This document shows positions 1-10,369 of a stretch of DNA of 64,000 nt, in pieces. Where the stretch lies: the NCBI GenBank assembly GCA_018697195.1, contig CM031861.1, positions 3,488,871 to 3,552,870 of the forward strand. Reading direction: 5' to 3'. The notes beneath the pieces are model-generated. The model was not told the origin of the DNA, searched no databases, and worked only from the letters and a program-made list of their open reading frames with translations. Made by a program: the position numbers and the translations under genes. Source of the DNA: Certhia americana (taxonomy: Eukaryota; Chordata; Aves; Passeriformes; Certhiidae). How positions within the stretch are numbered: position 1 is the stretch's first letter; the number at the start of each line of letters is the position of its first letter.

Positions 1-1310
1 CAAATCCATAGCATGCTGATGATGAGTTTGAGAGAAGTTGATTTTTCCAGTAGTCTTGACAATTCTGCTTCCCAGCACTGACTTTACCTGCTACTACTGT
101 GAATTTTGGTACCTAATCCCCCAACTGATTCCATGCAGACAGAGCATGTGCCTGTAAAAAAAATCCAGTTGCAGGGCTAGGGCTTTAAATGGACTTGATA
201 TCCTAGAAAATGTCTCAGTTGACCTTTAACTGAGTTCTAAAAGACATGTTTAAAGTAGTGTTTTATTTGTGGGGAACGGGGTATTTTTCTTTTCTCATGT
301 TTAATCCTGTGCTTAAGCTCAGGAAGAAATTTCTATTATCTCTTCTTTTTTATTGACACTAGCTTGGCTTAAAGTGAGAGAGGCAATTTTGAATAGGCTA
401 GTCATTCTGAGCATCACAATATTCCATGTCTTTTCTGAAACTTCGGGAAGCAGGGTTACCTGTTGTGCACATGTCTTAGTTTTTATCAAGGCTTTTCATA
501 GATTAAGTCTTTCTTTAGGTGGCTTCCTTCTCATTTAAGGCTTTTTCAAAACACTTCCTTTTTTTTTTTTCCTTTTTTCTCTTCCTTACAAAGTTGACTC
601 ATTTAAAAAAATATCAACAAGAAATGCAAGATTCTATGCAACATTCGTGTTGAGTTATAAATTGAGAGAATAAACCATTTTCAGAACTGCCAAGAATGAT
701 ACAGGCCATAAATGAGATGTGGTTTATTGGGGAAAGGGAGGGAGGGGGTTGGTTAGCCTTTTTGTACATTTTGAAAGAAGCAAACTTGATATTTCATTGT
801 TGATGCTTAACTTCGATATTATGTGTATGAAATCTTGTCTAAATGTGGCAATTTTCTTTCAAGGAAAAAATAATATACAAAACCAGAGCAAAAAAATCTT
901 TGTTGATATTAAATGGAAGGTTGCTGTTTTGATCTAGTCGTTTCCAGTGGAACAGTTTATGAAATATGTTCTATAAGATGTACATTTTTTCATTGTAACA
1001 TAGAAATGTAAATATTTGATTAAAAGTGCTGCATTTTGATGAATTTTTTCTAGCCATTTTTAAAGAGAAAACTAGGAATTGAGTATTTTGTGTACGTTTA
1101 TGATGTTTTCCATTTGCTCCTCTCCCTATTTAATTTTCAGTTCTCATTTAGGATTGGAATTTGTGAATGGTCTGTTTGAGATCATGCCTCCCCTTTCTCA
1201 CTCTCCCCGTTTCTACCCCTTCCCCACCCCGTGTCATGGAGAATAAAGATGATGATTGTACCAGTCTTAAATTATTCATGATTCAATAAAATTGATGCTT
1301 ATTTATTCAG
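1..1310 (+). other. Probable 3' UTR end of the neighbouring plus-strand gene (NAV2 by synteny)
   Basis: No reading frame of note. The sequence is AT-rich with ATTAAA at 1019-1024, AATAAA at 1242-1247 and AATAAA at 1285-1290, the last followed by T/GT-rich sequence, as expected of a plus-strand 3' end. In mammals NAV2 lies next to DBX1 and is transcribed toward it, so a NAV2 3' UTR is the natural candidate. No coding part of that gene is in the window, so the identity is inference from gene order. Confidence 0.4.
1285..1290 (+). terminator. Probable polyadenylation signal of the left-hand gene
   Basis: AATAAA in the context TTCAATAAAATTG, followed 15-30 bases later by T-rich and TTTGTGG sequence. 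It is the last such signal before a CR1 fragment, which marks intergenic DNA. Confidence 0.4.
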
Positions 1311-1432
1311 ATTTGTGGCTTCCCAGAACTTTTTATCCCTTCCTGATCACCGTTTTATAATTTTTCATTTGAAGATGGTGGGGTTCCCTCCTCTGGTTTT
1401 GTTGGGTTTTTGTAAGGACTTGTGAGGAGGTG

Positions 1433-1545
1433 CCAACAGCCCTCACCCATCCATCCAATCTGGCCTGGAATGTTTCCAGGGGCATCTCCCACCCCTCTGG
1501 ACAGCCTTCACATTCCACACAGTATTCCAATTTCCTCTTCCACCG
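1433..1545 (-). mobile_element. CR1 LINE fragment
   Basis: The stretch with CCATCCAATCTGGCCTGGAA followed by a TCTGGACAGCC segment is the reverse complement of the late part of the CR1 3' region (GGTTGGATGGG-type sequence). It is diverged and lacks the terminal octamer repeat. Confidence 0.55.
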
Positions 1546-2810
1546 TTTGAGAGGGATTTTATGGTTATACAGTAATAAATACATGGTCAGTAAAAACACA
1601 CAGGAAATTTTTATTCTTCATGGCAAATAAATACTCTGACTAAAAAGAAAAGTAAAACTTCTCCATTCAGAAAGGATAAATGCAAGTACCTCTGCACTTA
1701 AAATCTAAGTTTTGTTTGGGTGTTTTTTCCTGGAGACTTACTCTCTTCATGTTTCTGCTTTTTTGACAGTTCTTTGTCCACTTACTACCTGTTTGAATGA
1801 TTAATGTTGGTAGGACAGATTCACGTGTGGAAAACTTCAAAGAAAATAGAGAAGAAGTTCTGCTGAGGACTGATCTGCATTCAAGTTTGTTTAATCCAAA
1901 AATATCCTTAATGACACTGCAGTGTAAATGGTAGCTCAGAGCAGGTCTGTAATGTGGTCATTGTCCAGCCTCCACAGCAGTTTTCCAGAGGCAGAATTGC
2001 TTTGGATGAGCTCAAGCACATTTTATTGTGTTCTGCAAATTTCCTTTGATTCACAGAGTTGCATGTCCTAGGCTTGGCCCTGGAAAATGCTTCAGCCATG
2101 ATCTTGGACAGTTTTTGAATTCATACTGGACTGCCAAAATGCTTATTATCTCTCAGGAATTCTTCCCTTCCTTTCCTTTTTTGGCTGCCCTGTCCCCTTC
2201 CCACATTATTCTTTTCTCTGCTCTGTGCACACTGTCTTGTACACATATCTTGATTTTTTTTTTCCCTTTACCTCATCTTCTCTTTAACCTTTATTCTCCT
2301 ACTTTTCTGTTCCCGACATCCTGTTTCATTTTGTGTCCTTCCTGGATCTATCTCATCATTTCTCTGCGCCATAGGATCAGTGCTGACTTCCTTTCTGCAA
2401 TGGAAAAGGAAAACTGCAATCACTGTCTAAATTCAGTCTGCAGGCTGTGACATGTATTTACACCCTTCTCATTCCTCTTACCTTTCCCACAGGTACTTTG
2501 GAGTAGTTGCCTCAAGAACCAGAGGGGGAATTATTCCTCCTGATACCCTGCAGGCTCCCATCCTCCATTCCACACTTTCTGTCCATTTCACCTCTTTACT
2601 GATGCCCAGGATTCTGACATTGCTCTCTGTGGTGACGAAGGGTTATCTGTGGTTTCTACTGTGGATGTTTAACCTCGGCTTTTGAGGGTTAGAGCAGAGG
2701 ACAACTCTCATCTTTGCCCCTGGCAGTGGGGCTGACTGTAGGCAAATCCTTTCCCATCATCATCTTTTTGTTGGCTTAGCCACACACAGAAATCCATGTT
2801 CCTTCCTCAA
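1546..2810. other. Intergenic sequence without a recognised gene
   Basis: AT-rich to T-rich sequence. The open frames here (the longest, 2028-2450, is low-complexity Phe/Leu/Pro from a pyrimidine-rich stretch) show no domain. No repeat family recognised. Confidence 0.6.
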
Positions 2811-2920
2811 TCATAGAACGTTTTGGGTTGGAAGGGACCTTTAGAGGTCATCTAGCCCAACCCCCTGCAATGAACTGGGACATTTTCTGTAAGAGCACAT
2901 TGCTCAGTCACAGGAATTTC
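2811..2920 (-). mobile_element. CR1 LINE 3' end, minus strand
   Basis: TCATAGAACG then GTTGGAAGGGACC and CATCTAGCCCAACCCCCTGC is the classic reverse-complemented CR1 3' end, beginning at the terminal ATTCTATGA repeat. Similarity fades near the GCTCAGTC at 2913. Confidence 0.88.
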
Positions 2921-4080
2921 TGATTTGCTCAGAGGCTCGAGAGGTGCTACAGGGAGTGGAGACCATGCTCTGGCTAAACATGGGTAATTCCTCCTCTAGG
3001 AAGTTCACTCGTGTGGGGCTGGGCAATTAGGAAATCTGAAGGACCTTACATAAAATAGGACCCACTGGCAGATGGGAAGAGGCTGTGCTTCCGCTGAGAT
3101 CCTGACTGAAATTCAGGCCATGGTAGATCAAGGAGCTGGTGATTTCAGTGAGCCTGAGCATGGCCAGGACTGTGCTGTGCTGTTCTGCCCAGTGCTGTGC
3201 TGTGCTGTTCTGCCATGAGGGCAGGTTGGCCTCCAGACCCGGGCTGTGATGCACAAACCCCTTTGTCCATGCACAGGACCAGCTCGGCCCACTGTGTCAG
3301 AGAGAGGCGTGCAGCTCCTGCTGGGTACCGGGGGGTTGAGCCAGCCCTGTGTCCTTGGCTTTGTCTAACCGTGGGTGCATCCTTTCTGTTCGACAGCACA
3401 AATGGTTAACAGTGCTCTGCTGGGAGAAAACGCCCTCCTGAAATCCCTTGAATGCCCACATCCCTGGGTGGGGTGTGGCCAGGATGCTGCTGAGGGCTCT
3501 CGGTGTCTGAAGGGACAGAAGATTGTCTCTGCCACTCCCATCTTGCAGAATTCTCTCTAACAAACAGCGTTTGACACCTCACCAGGCCGAGGTGCCTGTT
3601 CATCGGGATTGTGATGAACCAGCACCACCCAGTGCAAAAGAGGAGTTAGGACACAAAGCCCAGTGGGGAAGGAACAAGCTCATGGGCCCAGATCTGTGTG
3701 AGACACTAAACCTCATCCACAACAGGATTTCTGACAATGTTATTGCACAGTTTTCAGCTTCACACTTTCTGCCAGACCACCACCCTCCAGTCCCAAATCA
3801 GTCCTGACTGTTAAACACCCTCCTTCTGCACAGCAATGCCCAGGTCACCCACAAAGATCCTGGGAAGCTCAGAGAAATGCTTCCTGCTGCAGAAGATGGA
3901 CATGCTGACTCAGAACAGCCCATTGCTGGCTGGATTTAGTGCTCACAACCTGATAATATTTACTTTACTGCATAACTATCAGCAGGGGCCTTGGATACAG
4001 TGATAATGACATTGTGAAGTTGGATTTCAGAAGCACTGAAACTTCCACTCCTGAAACTTCCATATGCTCAGAGCCCAGCT
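2921..4080. other. Intergenic sequence, no gene recognised
   Basis: Moderately GC-rich. A short duplication of a CTGTGCTGTGCTGTTCTGCC unit lies at about 3171-3213. Several overlapping open frames on both strands (3145-3807) lack any recognisable domain and look like chance frames in GC-rich sequence. Confidence 0.6.
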
Positions 4081-4179
4081 GTGAGGGTCTGTGGGGTGCA
4101 TCCATGGAGAGCACAAGCAACTTATAAAGGCTTGTACTCAGGAACAGTCCAACCCCTACAAAGGGAGAGGGAGAAAGCA

Positions 4180-4344
4180 GAGCAAGAGACCACCCTGGCT
4201 AAGCAGGGAGTTTTTGGATGTGCTTAAACACAGAATAAAAAGATAAATATTGGCCACGGGAAGGTGGCCAAATAGCCATCAAGGACTACAAGAACCTAGC
4301 TGGAGCATACAAAATTGCATTTAGCAAGGCTAAGCTTAGCTAAA
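4180..4344 (+). mobile_element. CR1 LINE internal fragment left of LTR 1
   Basis: TGGATGTGCTTAAACA, GAAGGTGGCC, CATCAAGGACTACAAGAA and ATACAAAATTGCATTTAGCA resemble the end of the CR1 second reading frame. The fragment is cut at 4344 by LTR 1, and CR1-like sequence resumes after 4714. Confidence 0.55.
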
Positions 4345-4708
4345 TGTCACTGTTATTTATGAACAGAAACACACAGACTCCAAATAAGTTCATCACAAGG
4401 CTGAAAAGAGGAATCTTTATTAACAAAATGGAACAACTTATATAAGGTACTTGGCTAAGTAAAAAGTGATTGGTGAATGGGAACACCACCTTCCCTATTG
4501 CCATTGGCTCACTAAGAGAAACAATGTATTTTATGTTATGAAAAACAAGGATGAAAAACACCACCTGTTGTTTTGAGAAAGAATATTGTTTGGAGAATAT
4601 GTTTACACAACTTCTCTTGGGAAAGTGAGAAGCTTTCCCTAGGAAAGAAAGGGTCCTGACAGACTTTCAGCTATGAAGTTTCAGAGACACAGAATTGTCA
4701 GCCCCACA
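4345..4708 (-). mobile_element. Solo LTR of an endogenous retrovirus, 364 bp
   Basis: The element starts TG (TGTCACTG) and ends CA (GCCCCACA) and is flanked by a perfect 6-bp duplication GCTAAA at 4339-4344 and 4709-4714. A minus-strand AATAAA at 4421-4416 puts transcription on the minus strand, with the R/U5 end at low coordinates. No internal viral genes are present, so it is a solo LTR left by recombination. A 6-bp duplication is typical of class II (ERVK-like) elements. It is non-coding. Confidence 0.85.
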
Positions 4709-4727
4709 GCTAAAGCTAGGAGGGGTA

Positions 4728-5133
4728 TGAGAACCTGCCCTGTGAAGAAAGACTGAAGCAGTTGGGTCTCCTCCTGCAGAAAACTTGTCAAGGACCTCAT
4801 GGCAGGACTTCAGTACCTAAAGGGCACCCACGAAGGGCAGGGATGCTCTCTTTTCACAAGGAGCCACATGGAGAAGACAAGGAACAACGGGTACAAGTTA
4901 CACCAGGACAACATTCATCTTGCTATCAGAATGATATTTTTTACAGAAAGAACAATCATTCTGTGTTACAATCTCCTCAAGAATATGGTGGAGTCCCCAC
5001 TGATGAAGGTTTTTCGAAATATGGTTGATCAGGGTAATAGTCCACAGCTAGATTCCCTTTCTCAGAAAAGGCTGGGCCAGAGGTTCTTTCCAGATGTCTT
5101 CTAACCTGTGCTGTTGTGTGATTTTATGAAATA
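4728..5133 (+). mobile_element. CR1 LINE 3' portion, old copy
   Basis: Diverged CR1 3' sequence on the plus strand: AGAAAGACTGAAGCAGTTGG, GGACCTCATGGCAGGACTTC, GGTGGAGTCCCCACTGATGA, GGTTGATCAGGGT. It ends in degenerate CTGTTGTGTGATTTTATGAA, where the ATTCTATGA repeats should be. The short frames over it are relics with no intact protein. Confidence 0.78.
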
Positions 5134-5148
5134 TTTTAGCCCTTTGCT

Positions 5149-5746
5149 TGTGGGAGCAGTTCTGTACCAGAACAGTCGGGACAGTGCTCAGGTGAGATAT
5201 CTGAGGTTAAGTTTTGAAGTTTATTCCATAGGGTGTGGGTCAAAGAGCCCAGCTGAGAGTTAGCTCAGAGCAAGCTAGAGAACCAAGAGAGCAGGAGAGA
5301 GAGAAGAGAGGAGAAGAGAAGAGAGCAAAAGGGGGAACAAAAGAGGAAGAGAGAGAGCTCTCCTTTTACAATGACTTATATCTCTTTCTATGTTGAATAT
5401 TCTACTTTCTCATTAACCAATCCAGTATCAAATACAAATTTTCTGCATTTCCATACATCCTGTAGGAATTGCTACATTACCACGTTTTACTACTTTCTAA
5501 TCTTAAATCTTATTGGGAGACCCTTCCTGTTGAGCTAGGGAGGAAGGGTCTGGTCTGGTTTTGGATGTCTGCTTGTAAATGACATTCCTAACAAAGAGAG
5601 AAAGACCTTTGGTCAGCCAAAGCTGTTCTAGAAACATTCACACAAACACTGCTTTCATTTCAATGTTGTTTGCAGTTTCTGCAGTCTTAGCATCTTTGGC
5701 TAAGTAGTCCTATTTATCAGACTTTCTTGTTTCTTCCTTTCCAACA
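5149..5746 (-). mobile_element. Solo LTR of an endogenous retrovirus, 598 bp
   Basis: TGTGGG at 5149 and CCAACA ending at 5746 form TG...CA ends. A perfect 6-bp duplication TTTGCT lies at 5143-5148 and 5747-5752. A minus-strand AATAAA at 5225-5220 gives the same orientation as LTR 1. A purine-rich stretch (5280-5360) lies in the transcribed end. No gag, pol or env sequence adjoins. It inserted about 10 bp past the end of the CR1 copy, and the 6-bp duplication again suggests class II. Confidence 0.88.
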
Positions 5747-5752
5747 TTTGCT

Positions 5753-6470
5753 GGTTACATGGGAGGGAAAATTAGGTAAAAGCAGTACACCTGGCACTTG
5801 TGCATGATTAAAGACACCCTGCTGGGCTTCCCAGGTGTTAAATCCCTGACAGGTGGGTTGGGAGAATGGTGCTGGTGTGGGGTTTGGAGCTTGAAGGACA
5901 TTATTTATTTATATCAATTCACTCTTGGTTCAAAAACACAAGAAGATGTCCATTTAGGTCACTTGATAAGGGCCAGCAGAAGGGATGATCTTTCCCATTC
6001 CTTGCTGGACATTTCTGCCATGTGCTCTTCAGACACAGCAGTCAGGCAGTTCCAGCTGCTAGGAAAGCAAAGTGAGGGAACAGATCCAGTTTCTGCTTTT
6101 CAGTCCAGGCACTTCAGCTCCCAGCTGGGCCTGGGGAGGCAGCACAGCCAGGAGTGAGATTCTGCCTTGTGGTTCCTCACAGTACCAGAGCTCACAGCTT
6201 TGTGTCACACCCCACCTTGAACTTCCCAGGAAAGGCCTTGAAAAGCCATCAGTGTCCCCTAGACTGAACGTGGGTCTCTTCAAACTAATCTTGTTCCCTG
6301 GGGGTTCCAGGATGAGGGTTTAGAGCTGGTTGGGGTTTAATATCCTGTCATCATGCTCAGCCTTTGCTGGTTGCTTCTGGAAATTAGGGGCCTGTATCCC
6401 ATGCTCTGCTTAACCTCTTTGAGGTTATTGTGATGTTCAAACCTTCCTGGAGGACAAGTGTTCTTCAAAA
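5753..6470. other. Intergenic sequence, no gene recognised
   Basis: Mixed-composition sequence. Frames of up to 119 codons on both strands have no recognisable domain or splice context. No repeat family recognised. Confidence 0.55.
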
Positions 6471-6474
6471 GAGG

Positions 6475-6634
6475 TTACTTTATTTTACTTTACTTTACTT
6501 TACTTTACTTTACTTTTTTAAAAATTTTATTTCATTTCATTTCATTGAATTTTGCTTTATTTTACTTTCTTTTCTCTTTTCTTTTCTTTTCTTTTCTTTT
6601 CTTTTCTTTTCTTTTCTTTTCTTTTCTTTTCTTT

Positions 6635-6704
<70 letters not shown>
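6475..6704. repeat. T-rich simple repeat: (TTTAC)n, (TTTTC)n, then T48
   Basis: Tandem TTTAC units (6478-6515), TTTCA units, TTTTC units (about 6570-6656) and an uninterrupted run of 48 T (6657-6704). Read on the minus strand it is a long A run followed by GAAAA repeats, the form left by an old retroposed poly(A) tail. No source gene was recognised in the adjoining sequence. Confidence 0.95.
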
Positions 6705-6707
<3 letters not shown>

Positions 6708-7781
6708 CAACCTGCTCCCAGTAAAGGGCTGTGCAGGAGCCTTGTCTGCCTGGCTGTGGCTGGTTGGCAACAATTCCAGCTCCCCCATTTGTGCAGGGCA
6801 CTGCTCCAGAAGCCTTTGGACCAGGGAGTGTGACCAGAGGGACACGCTCCAGGTCTGTCACCAGCAGCTCTGCAGGCAGCAGCAGCACAGACTCCCTGAG
6901 AAAGTGATGGATTTCCTTTTCTCACCTGTCCAAAAGCCAGATGTTGAACCAGCTGGTTTCTTAAGGGATAAAATAGTTGAGGGTTTGCTGCCCTGAGCTC
7001 ACAATCACCCAAGTGAAATCCCCCTCTGTGCCTTATCCATTCCCCAGTCTGGAGATTTCCCTCCTGGCTCTGAGAAGGAGGAAAAGGCACACAAGATCTG
7101 TGGGCTGCTGGGTCACTAAAATGAGCTCTTTGATGTCCTGAAGCAGAGGTTGTTATGGGAGTGCATTACACATGGGAGTGCCAGAGTTTCCAAAACTCTG
7201 GATGCTGCTACTCATTATGGAGACCATTCCATCTCCATGAAGGCAGGAAAGGCTTCTTACCACCTTCCCTCTTTTCCAAAGCATACAGAGAGCTGCATTA
7301 AAAATAGAGAGAGAGAAAGAGACTGTGCTGAGCTCAGTTCAGGGACTAGAGGGAGGTGGCCTTTGACATCCCAGCTGTTAACAGCAAATTATGGAACATT
7401 TTGCTCTCAGAAATACATCCAAGCTGAACTGCCAATGCCACGCACACCAGGACAAACCCACTAGAGCCTCCTAATGTGACTAGAATCTCTCCAGTTTGAG
7501 GTAAGAGAATAAGATTCTGCCTTTGACATTAGACCTCCAGAAAGGATGGCTACTTCTGCAGTACTCCCCCTGGCACAGCTGCGCCATCCCATGGTAGCTG
7601 GGAACTCTGGATTCTTCTTTCAGAATGTACAAGGGAAGTGTTGGAGAAGGAGATCCCCCTCCAGCAACAACAGATGCAGTCTGGCAGCTGTTGGTAAATG
7701 AAAATGAGCCCTTTAATTTCGTATTAAGTACCCCTGAATCTCAAATGTTTGTGCTTAGTAGTCACACAAGGCTCTTTTTGC

Positions 7782-7816
<35 letters not shown>

Positions 7817-8029
7817 CTCCGAAAAGGGGAAAAAAAAAAAAAACAAGATTAATAAAAGTTATTTTTTGGGTAAGGGTTTTTCCCTGTTAAGTGGCAATTC
7901 CATGATATTTTTTGCTTTGGTATGGCTATTTGCCCAGCAGTAAAAGATGTAATAGCCCTCATGCTGAAAGAAGCAGCTCTAAATAGCTATTTTTAATAGC
8001 ATTTCTAGTGCAGAGAAAATGCAAAGGGT
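6705..8029. other. Intergenic sequence with A-rich tracts
   Basis: GC-moderate sequence to about 7500, then AT-rich, with an A29 run at 7786-7814 and an A13 run near 7831-7843. The minus-strand frame 6707-7090 lacks a domain. It could be retroposed sequence belonging to the adjacent T48 tract, but I recognise no source. Confidence 0.5.
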
Positions 8030-8108
8030 CACAGAATCACCAGGCTGGAAGAGACCTTCAAGATCATCGAGTCCAGCCCATGCCCTAACACCTCAACTAG
8101 AGCAGAGG
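8030..8108 (-). mobile_element. CR1 LINE 3' end, minus strand
   Basis: TCACAGAATCACCAGGCTGG, AGACCTTCAAGATCATCGAG and CCTAACACCTCAACTAGA form a well-preserved reverse-complemented CR1 3' end of the subfamily that also ends at 43905. Confidence 0.85.
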
Positions 8109-8683
8109 GTACAAGATCAGCAGTTTCTGGTGAATGATGAATCAGGAGGGGCTTTGTATAAGCAATCCCTGTTCTTTTTTTGGACATGTTCCTTTCTAGA
8201 GTGCTGCAGAATGTGTGATGGCAGCTGTGCTCTCTGGAGTAGCCACTGGATTTTAGCGCAAATTGTGTTTTGAATTATCTCTGTCTGGGCTGTAATTTGT
8301 ATTTGTGCTGAATGCACAATAATAGAGACATTAATATAAATGTTGATAATAATAGAGATGGTTTTGTTATTGCTGAGCAGGGCTTGCCAGAGCCAAGGCC
8401 TTCTCTGCTTTTTGTTCTGCCTCATGGGTGAGGGACTGAGGGATACCTGAGGTACCACCTGTGAGGGTGAGAGGAGCCACAGCCAGGACAGGTGACCCAA
8501 ACTGACCAGAGGGATGGATATTCCAGACCATATGGCAGCAGGCTCAGGATATAAAGTGGGGGAAGGAGGAAGAGGGAGGATGTTTGAAGGGATGGTGTTT
8601 GATGTTCCCATTCCATGTGATGGGGCCCTGCTCTCCTGGAAGGCTGAACACCTGTCTGCCCATGGGAAGCAGTTGAAAGAATT

Positions 8684-9294
8684 CCAGAATGCAGAGAATA
8701 TTCCTCTGCATGTTTTAAGGGATCCAAACCCTCTGACAAACACTACTTTTAACCTTCATCCATGGAAAGGGCTTCCTAGGCTCTGGGATGAAACAGAACT
8801 TTCAAGAATGTAAATTAGATTGTAGCATAATATGGAATTTATCACAGGGTGAGAAATTGATATTTTTGGGTTTGTTAGTATGGTAAGTAGATGAAGACAG
8901 GATGGAGAATCCTTGTGGTTTTCAGGCTTCTTTCTCCTTCTTTATCTCCTCCATATTCTGCAGTGTTGGGGACACAGGACCATTGGGCACAATTTGCTGC
9001 AGTGTAGTGTCATGTGAATAGAGATTTAGTTAGTTAGTGGAAGAAAAATAGAAATAATGTCTGTTCTTGGTGATAATTGGTTGAAATATCTTTAAGAGAA
9101 CCTTGATTCTGGGTGTTTGAGGCTTTTTGATGTCTTTTCTCCCTCACACCAAGCTGGTGTAAAGCCTGGTGTGCAGAAATTGCTGATCAGAAAATAATAA
9201 ACACCTGGAGAATGAGAACAATCAAGAGTCCCATTTGCCTTTTTGGTTAACAAGGACCTCTGAAAAGGCCTCCCCTGTCAGGGAGAGACATGTG
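8684..9294 (+). repeat. Interspersed repeat, copy 1 (about 611 bp, LTR-like)
   Basis: Matches 38369-38982 in the same orientation at roughly 95% identity by eye, from CCAGAATGCAGAG to about ACATGTGG. It begins with a small hairpin (ATGCAGAG, 7-nt loop, CTCTGCAT) and has AATAAA near 9198, about 100 bp before its end. Size and signal position fit an LTR, but I could not find convincing TG...CA ends or target duplications, so the class is open. Non-coding. Confidence 0.8.
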
Positions 9295-9469
9295 GGAGTG
9301 AAAGAACTCCAACACCAACAAGCCCTTCTGCTGTTTCACTGTATTTTTGGGGATAAATACTGTCTGTGCCTTTTCTGTCTTTTTCCATTCCACCTACACC
9401 AGGCCTAGGTTATCAACTGCTGATGGTTTCAAGGTGTCAGAGAGGTAGAGAAATGTGACAATGGGTCCC

Positions 9470-9672
9470 AGCTTAGATGTGTCCAATTACGTAACTGGAA
9501 AGAGGCTGAAGACCTGGAACAGGTCTTTCCAGCAGGAGGTCATGCCCTGTACTGGCAGTGTACAGACGGCTTTTGGACAATGCCCTTTAATAACACCTTT
9601 CATTTTGGCCAGCCCTGAAGCTGGACTAGACCATTTTTGTAGGTCCCTTCCAAATGGAAGTACTCTCTTTTT
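9470..9672 (+). mobile_element. CR1 LINE 3' fragment
   Basis: AAGCTGGACTAGACCATTTT and GTAGGTCCCTTCCAAATGGA are the CR1 3' end on the plus strand. The preceding GGACAATGCCCTTTAATAAC belongs to the same region. The left limit is approximate. Confidence 0.65.
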
Positions 9673-10369
9673 CTTTTCACACCTTCCCTTGTGGCTGTGG
9701 CAGTGAAGTGGGGCACAGAGGGAGAATTGGCTCCAGGGAACCCCTGCTGCATTTGTTTCTTTTGTTTTGGTGTGTTATGAGCGGTGGGTATTAGACATAA
9801 TGGAGCAGAAAATAAATGCAGTTTTGTAATGAAATCTTTGCTTCAGAAAAACTCTGCTACCTGTATGCAAGGCAAAACCCACTGACATTTCTGTAGTGTG
9901 CAGCAGAAATGTAAAACCAAAAATCAGGTGGGTGGTTATGGATTTGCCTGGTGGTGTAGCAATGATCCTCAGCTGGACTTGAGGCTGAAGAGTTGAGTTT
10001 CTCTCTTTCATTCTGTTTCTCTTCCCTGTAAGAATGGTCTAATTACCTGCTTCCAGTCTATAATCTGTGGTATCTTAGTGATGTTTCAATTTAATATTGT
10101 TTTTCTCCTTTTAGTGTTAGTTTATAAAGTTTTATTACTTTTAAGCTTAAACCCGCTTTGCTCTTAATCGAAACATTTCAAATTAACAAATCAAAACCAC
10201 GACAGATGAGTTGCTCCCTAGTTAAAAGGCAGGTAGATATTCTTGTAAAGCCACTTAATTAGAAACTGGTAAATTCTTATTGAATCACCAATAAGGTAGT
10301 TTCCTCTTCCAGACACAAACTTCGACAACCTGTTATCTAAAACCAAGTACTAACAAATGATCAAATTTG
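9673..10369. other. Intergenic sequence downstream of DBX1
   Basis: AT-rich, no recognised gene or transposon. If the DBX1 transcript ends near 10370 this is its 3' flank. Confidence 0.5.

Noticed and set aside
4762..5104. Plus-strand frames of 88 and 101 codons
   Set aside because: They cover the 3' non-coding part of an old CR1 element and are not genes.
6430..6996. 188-codon plus-strand frame of mostly Phe and Leu
   Set aside because: It translates the T-rich simple repeat and has no protein-like sequence outside it.
8684..9294. Helitron interpretation of the 0.6-kb repeat (hairpin followed by CTGG on the minus strand)
   Set aside because: The flanking bases do not fit an A-T insertion site and the other end lacks a clear TC start. 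An LTR-like or unclassified repeat is the safer call.
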